A DNA stretch of 5,863 nt from Flavobacterium sp. (GTDB taxonomy: Bacteria; Bacteroidota; Bacteroidia; Flavobacteriales; Flavobacteriaceae): assembly GCA_024709705.1 (NCBI GenBank), contig JANJWE010000339.1, forward strand, positions 1-5,863, read 5' to 3'. Position 1 is the stretch's first letter, and the number at the start of each line of letters is the position of its first letter. The position numbers and the translations under genes were made by a program. The notes under the pieces were generated by a model. The model saw nothing but the letters and a program-made list of their open reading frames with translations, did no database searches and was not told where the DNA came from. Of this stretch, positions 4,973 through 5,863 are shown piece after piece.

Positions 4973-4988
4973 TTGTAAAAATTGAAAG

Positions 4989-5863
4989 ATGGACAGCAAG
5001 ACAATTTACAACCAATACAAAGCACACAATTTAAAAGGCCGATACATTACATTAGAAAAAGTTGAATCTGTTTTGAAAGATTCAAATTTGAACCAATGCA
5101 AAAGTGTTTTAGGGTTTTCTGTGAATCAGAAGCCTATACCTTCCTATCGTTTGGGTTGTGGTTCGGTGAAAATTTTAATTTGGTCTCAGATGCATGGCAA
5201 CGAATCGACTACCACCAAAGCTTTGGTAGATTTTATGCTCTTTTTGGATTCGGATTCTGAGCTAGCCTCCAAATGGAAATCGCATTTTACATTTCTTATT
5301 TTTCCAATTCTAAATCCGGATGGTGCCGAAAACTACACTCGTGTTAATGCCAATGAAGTAGATTTAAATAGAGATTTCATTAACCTGTCACAACCGGAGA
5401 GTAAGTTGCTATTTGAAACGTTTGTAAATTTCAAGCCGGACTTTTGTTTCAATTTGCATGACCAAAGAACTATTTTTGGAGTAGGTTCAACAGGAAAACC
5501 TGCCACAGTATCCTTTTTAGCACCTTCATTTGATGAAAGTAGGGGAATCAATGAGGTTCGTCAAAAAGCTATAAATTTAATATCAGGAATTACAGAGTTA
5601 CTTCAAATGGATTTACCTAATCAAATAGGAAGGTTTGATGATGGTTTTAATAGAAATTGTGTTGGAGATACTTTTCAGCAGCTAGGCGTTCCTACTGTTT
5701 TATTTGAAGCGGGCCATTATCAAGAGGATTATGCGAGAGAAAAAACGCGATTGTATATTGGGTTGAGTTTGTTTTACAGTTTTACGATACTTTACGAAAA
5801 CGATATAGTTATCAATAAAACTTCATATTATTTGAAAATTCCTCAAAATAATATCTGTTTTTT
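4989..5863 (+). CDS. M14-type zinc carboxypeptidase-like protein (3' end outside window)
   Basis: The frame is open from ATG 4989 to the window edge (291 residues seen). A TGA at 4983-4985 rules out an earlier in-frame start. The fold is that of the M14/succinylglutamate desuccinylase-like zinc hydrolases. The predicted zinc ligands are H69 and E72 in SQMHGNEST (HxxE) and H157 in FNLHDQR. Typical M14 substrate-site segments follow in order: FPILNPDGAENYTRVN (105-120) and EVDLNRDF (123-130). E240 in VLFEAGHYQEDY is a good candidate for the catalytic glutamate. No signal peptide or membrane helix precedes the domain, so the enzyme is probably cytoplasmic, unlike secreted carboxypeptidases. It would hydrolyse a terminal peptide or amide bond; candidate substrates include cell-wall peptides and small peptides, but none can be fixed. 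The gene diverges from an XRE regulator across a repeat-rich region and may be under its control. Confidence 0.86.
   Translation, partial: MDSKTIYNQYKAHNLKGRYITLEKVESVLKDSNLNQCKSVLGFSVNQKPIPSYRLGCGSVKILIWSQMHGNESTTTKALVDFMLFLDSDSELASKWKSHFTFLIFPILNPDGAENYTRVNANEVDLNRDFINLSQPESKLLFETFVNFKPDFCFNLHDQRTIFGVGSTGKPATVSFLAPSFDESRGINEVRQKAINLISGITELLQMDLPNQIGRFDDGFNRNCVGDTFQQLGVPTVLFEAGHYQEDYAREKTRLYIGLSLFYSFTILYENDIVINKTSYYLKIPQNNICF

Larger units (their letters stand above)
4686..4988. other. 303-base AT-rich divergent regulatory region
   Basis: This region has no ORF. It separates the XRE regulator (leftward) from the M14 peptidase (rightward) and holds a promoter at each end. It also holds a 25-base palindrome over the XRE promoter (4705-4729), a perfect 12-base palindrome (4859-4870) and repeated GTTTAC-type sites. 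GTTTAC starts at 4694, 4901, 4935 and 4959, its complement GTAAAC is at 4720-4725, and a related ATTTACA starts at 4746. The middle (about 4765-4850) is almost pure A/T with nothing I can name. The length and motif density suggest regulated expression of one or both genes. Confidence 0.65.

Noticed and set aside
5333..5551. Minus-strand 72-residue frame
   Set aside because: It is antisense to the M14 peptidase region holding DLNRDF and the third zinc ligand. It is a shadow frame.

Overview
The window looks like a chromosomal segment from a Bacteroidota bacterium, most likely a flavobacterium. The DNA is very AT-rich. Several intergenic regions carry the Bacteroidota promoter pattern TTG-N17-23-TAnnTTTG, and there are no strong Shine-Dalgarno sites. 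The proteins (a RecD2/Dda-type helicase, KdsB, a short PlsC-like acyltransferase, a spermidine-synthase-like methyltransferase, an M14 peptidase) have the flavour of that group. I see no rRNA, tRNA, transposase, CRISPR array or prophage gene.

Layout. Positions 1-398 (minus) are the N-terminal part of an unrecognised two-helix membrane protein, cut by the window edge. It diverges from a plus-strand pair: a superfamily 1B helicase (518-1936) and, 24 bp later, kdsB for CMP-Kdo synthesis (1961-2695). Converging on kdsB, with an 11-bp overlap of 3' ends, is a minus-strand SAM-binding, spermidine-synthase-like protein (2685-3347, start revised inward). That gene diverges from a PlsC-like acyltransferase (3403-3960).

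Positions 3961-4262 hold no ORF. They do hold a consensus plus-strand promoter and, about 135 bases further on, an 11-bp hairpin, so they are a candidate small-RNA locus or a long 3' untranslated region. Next is a minus-strand XRE-family regulator (4263-4685) whose promoter -7 box lies inside a strong palindrome, which suggests autoregulation. A 303-base AT-rich divergent region (4686-4988) full of GTTTAC-type half sites separates it from an M14-type zinc carboxypeptidase-like gene (4989 to the window end, 3' partial).

How the genes fit together. KdsB (Kdo for lipopolysaccharide) and the acyltransferase (phospholipid or lipid acylation) both point to cell-envelope synthesis. The helicase is a DNA maintenance enzyme that probably shares a transcript with kdsB. 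The XRE regulator and the peptidase are a plausible divergent regulator-target pair, but that rests only on the shared intergenic motifs. The coding content is mostly ordinary. The features most worth a second look are regulatory: the candidate sRNA, the T12 tract in a promoter spacer, and the operator-like repeats.
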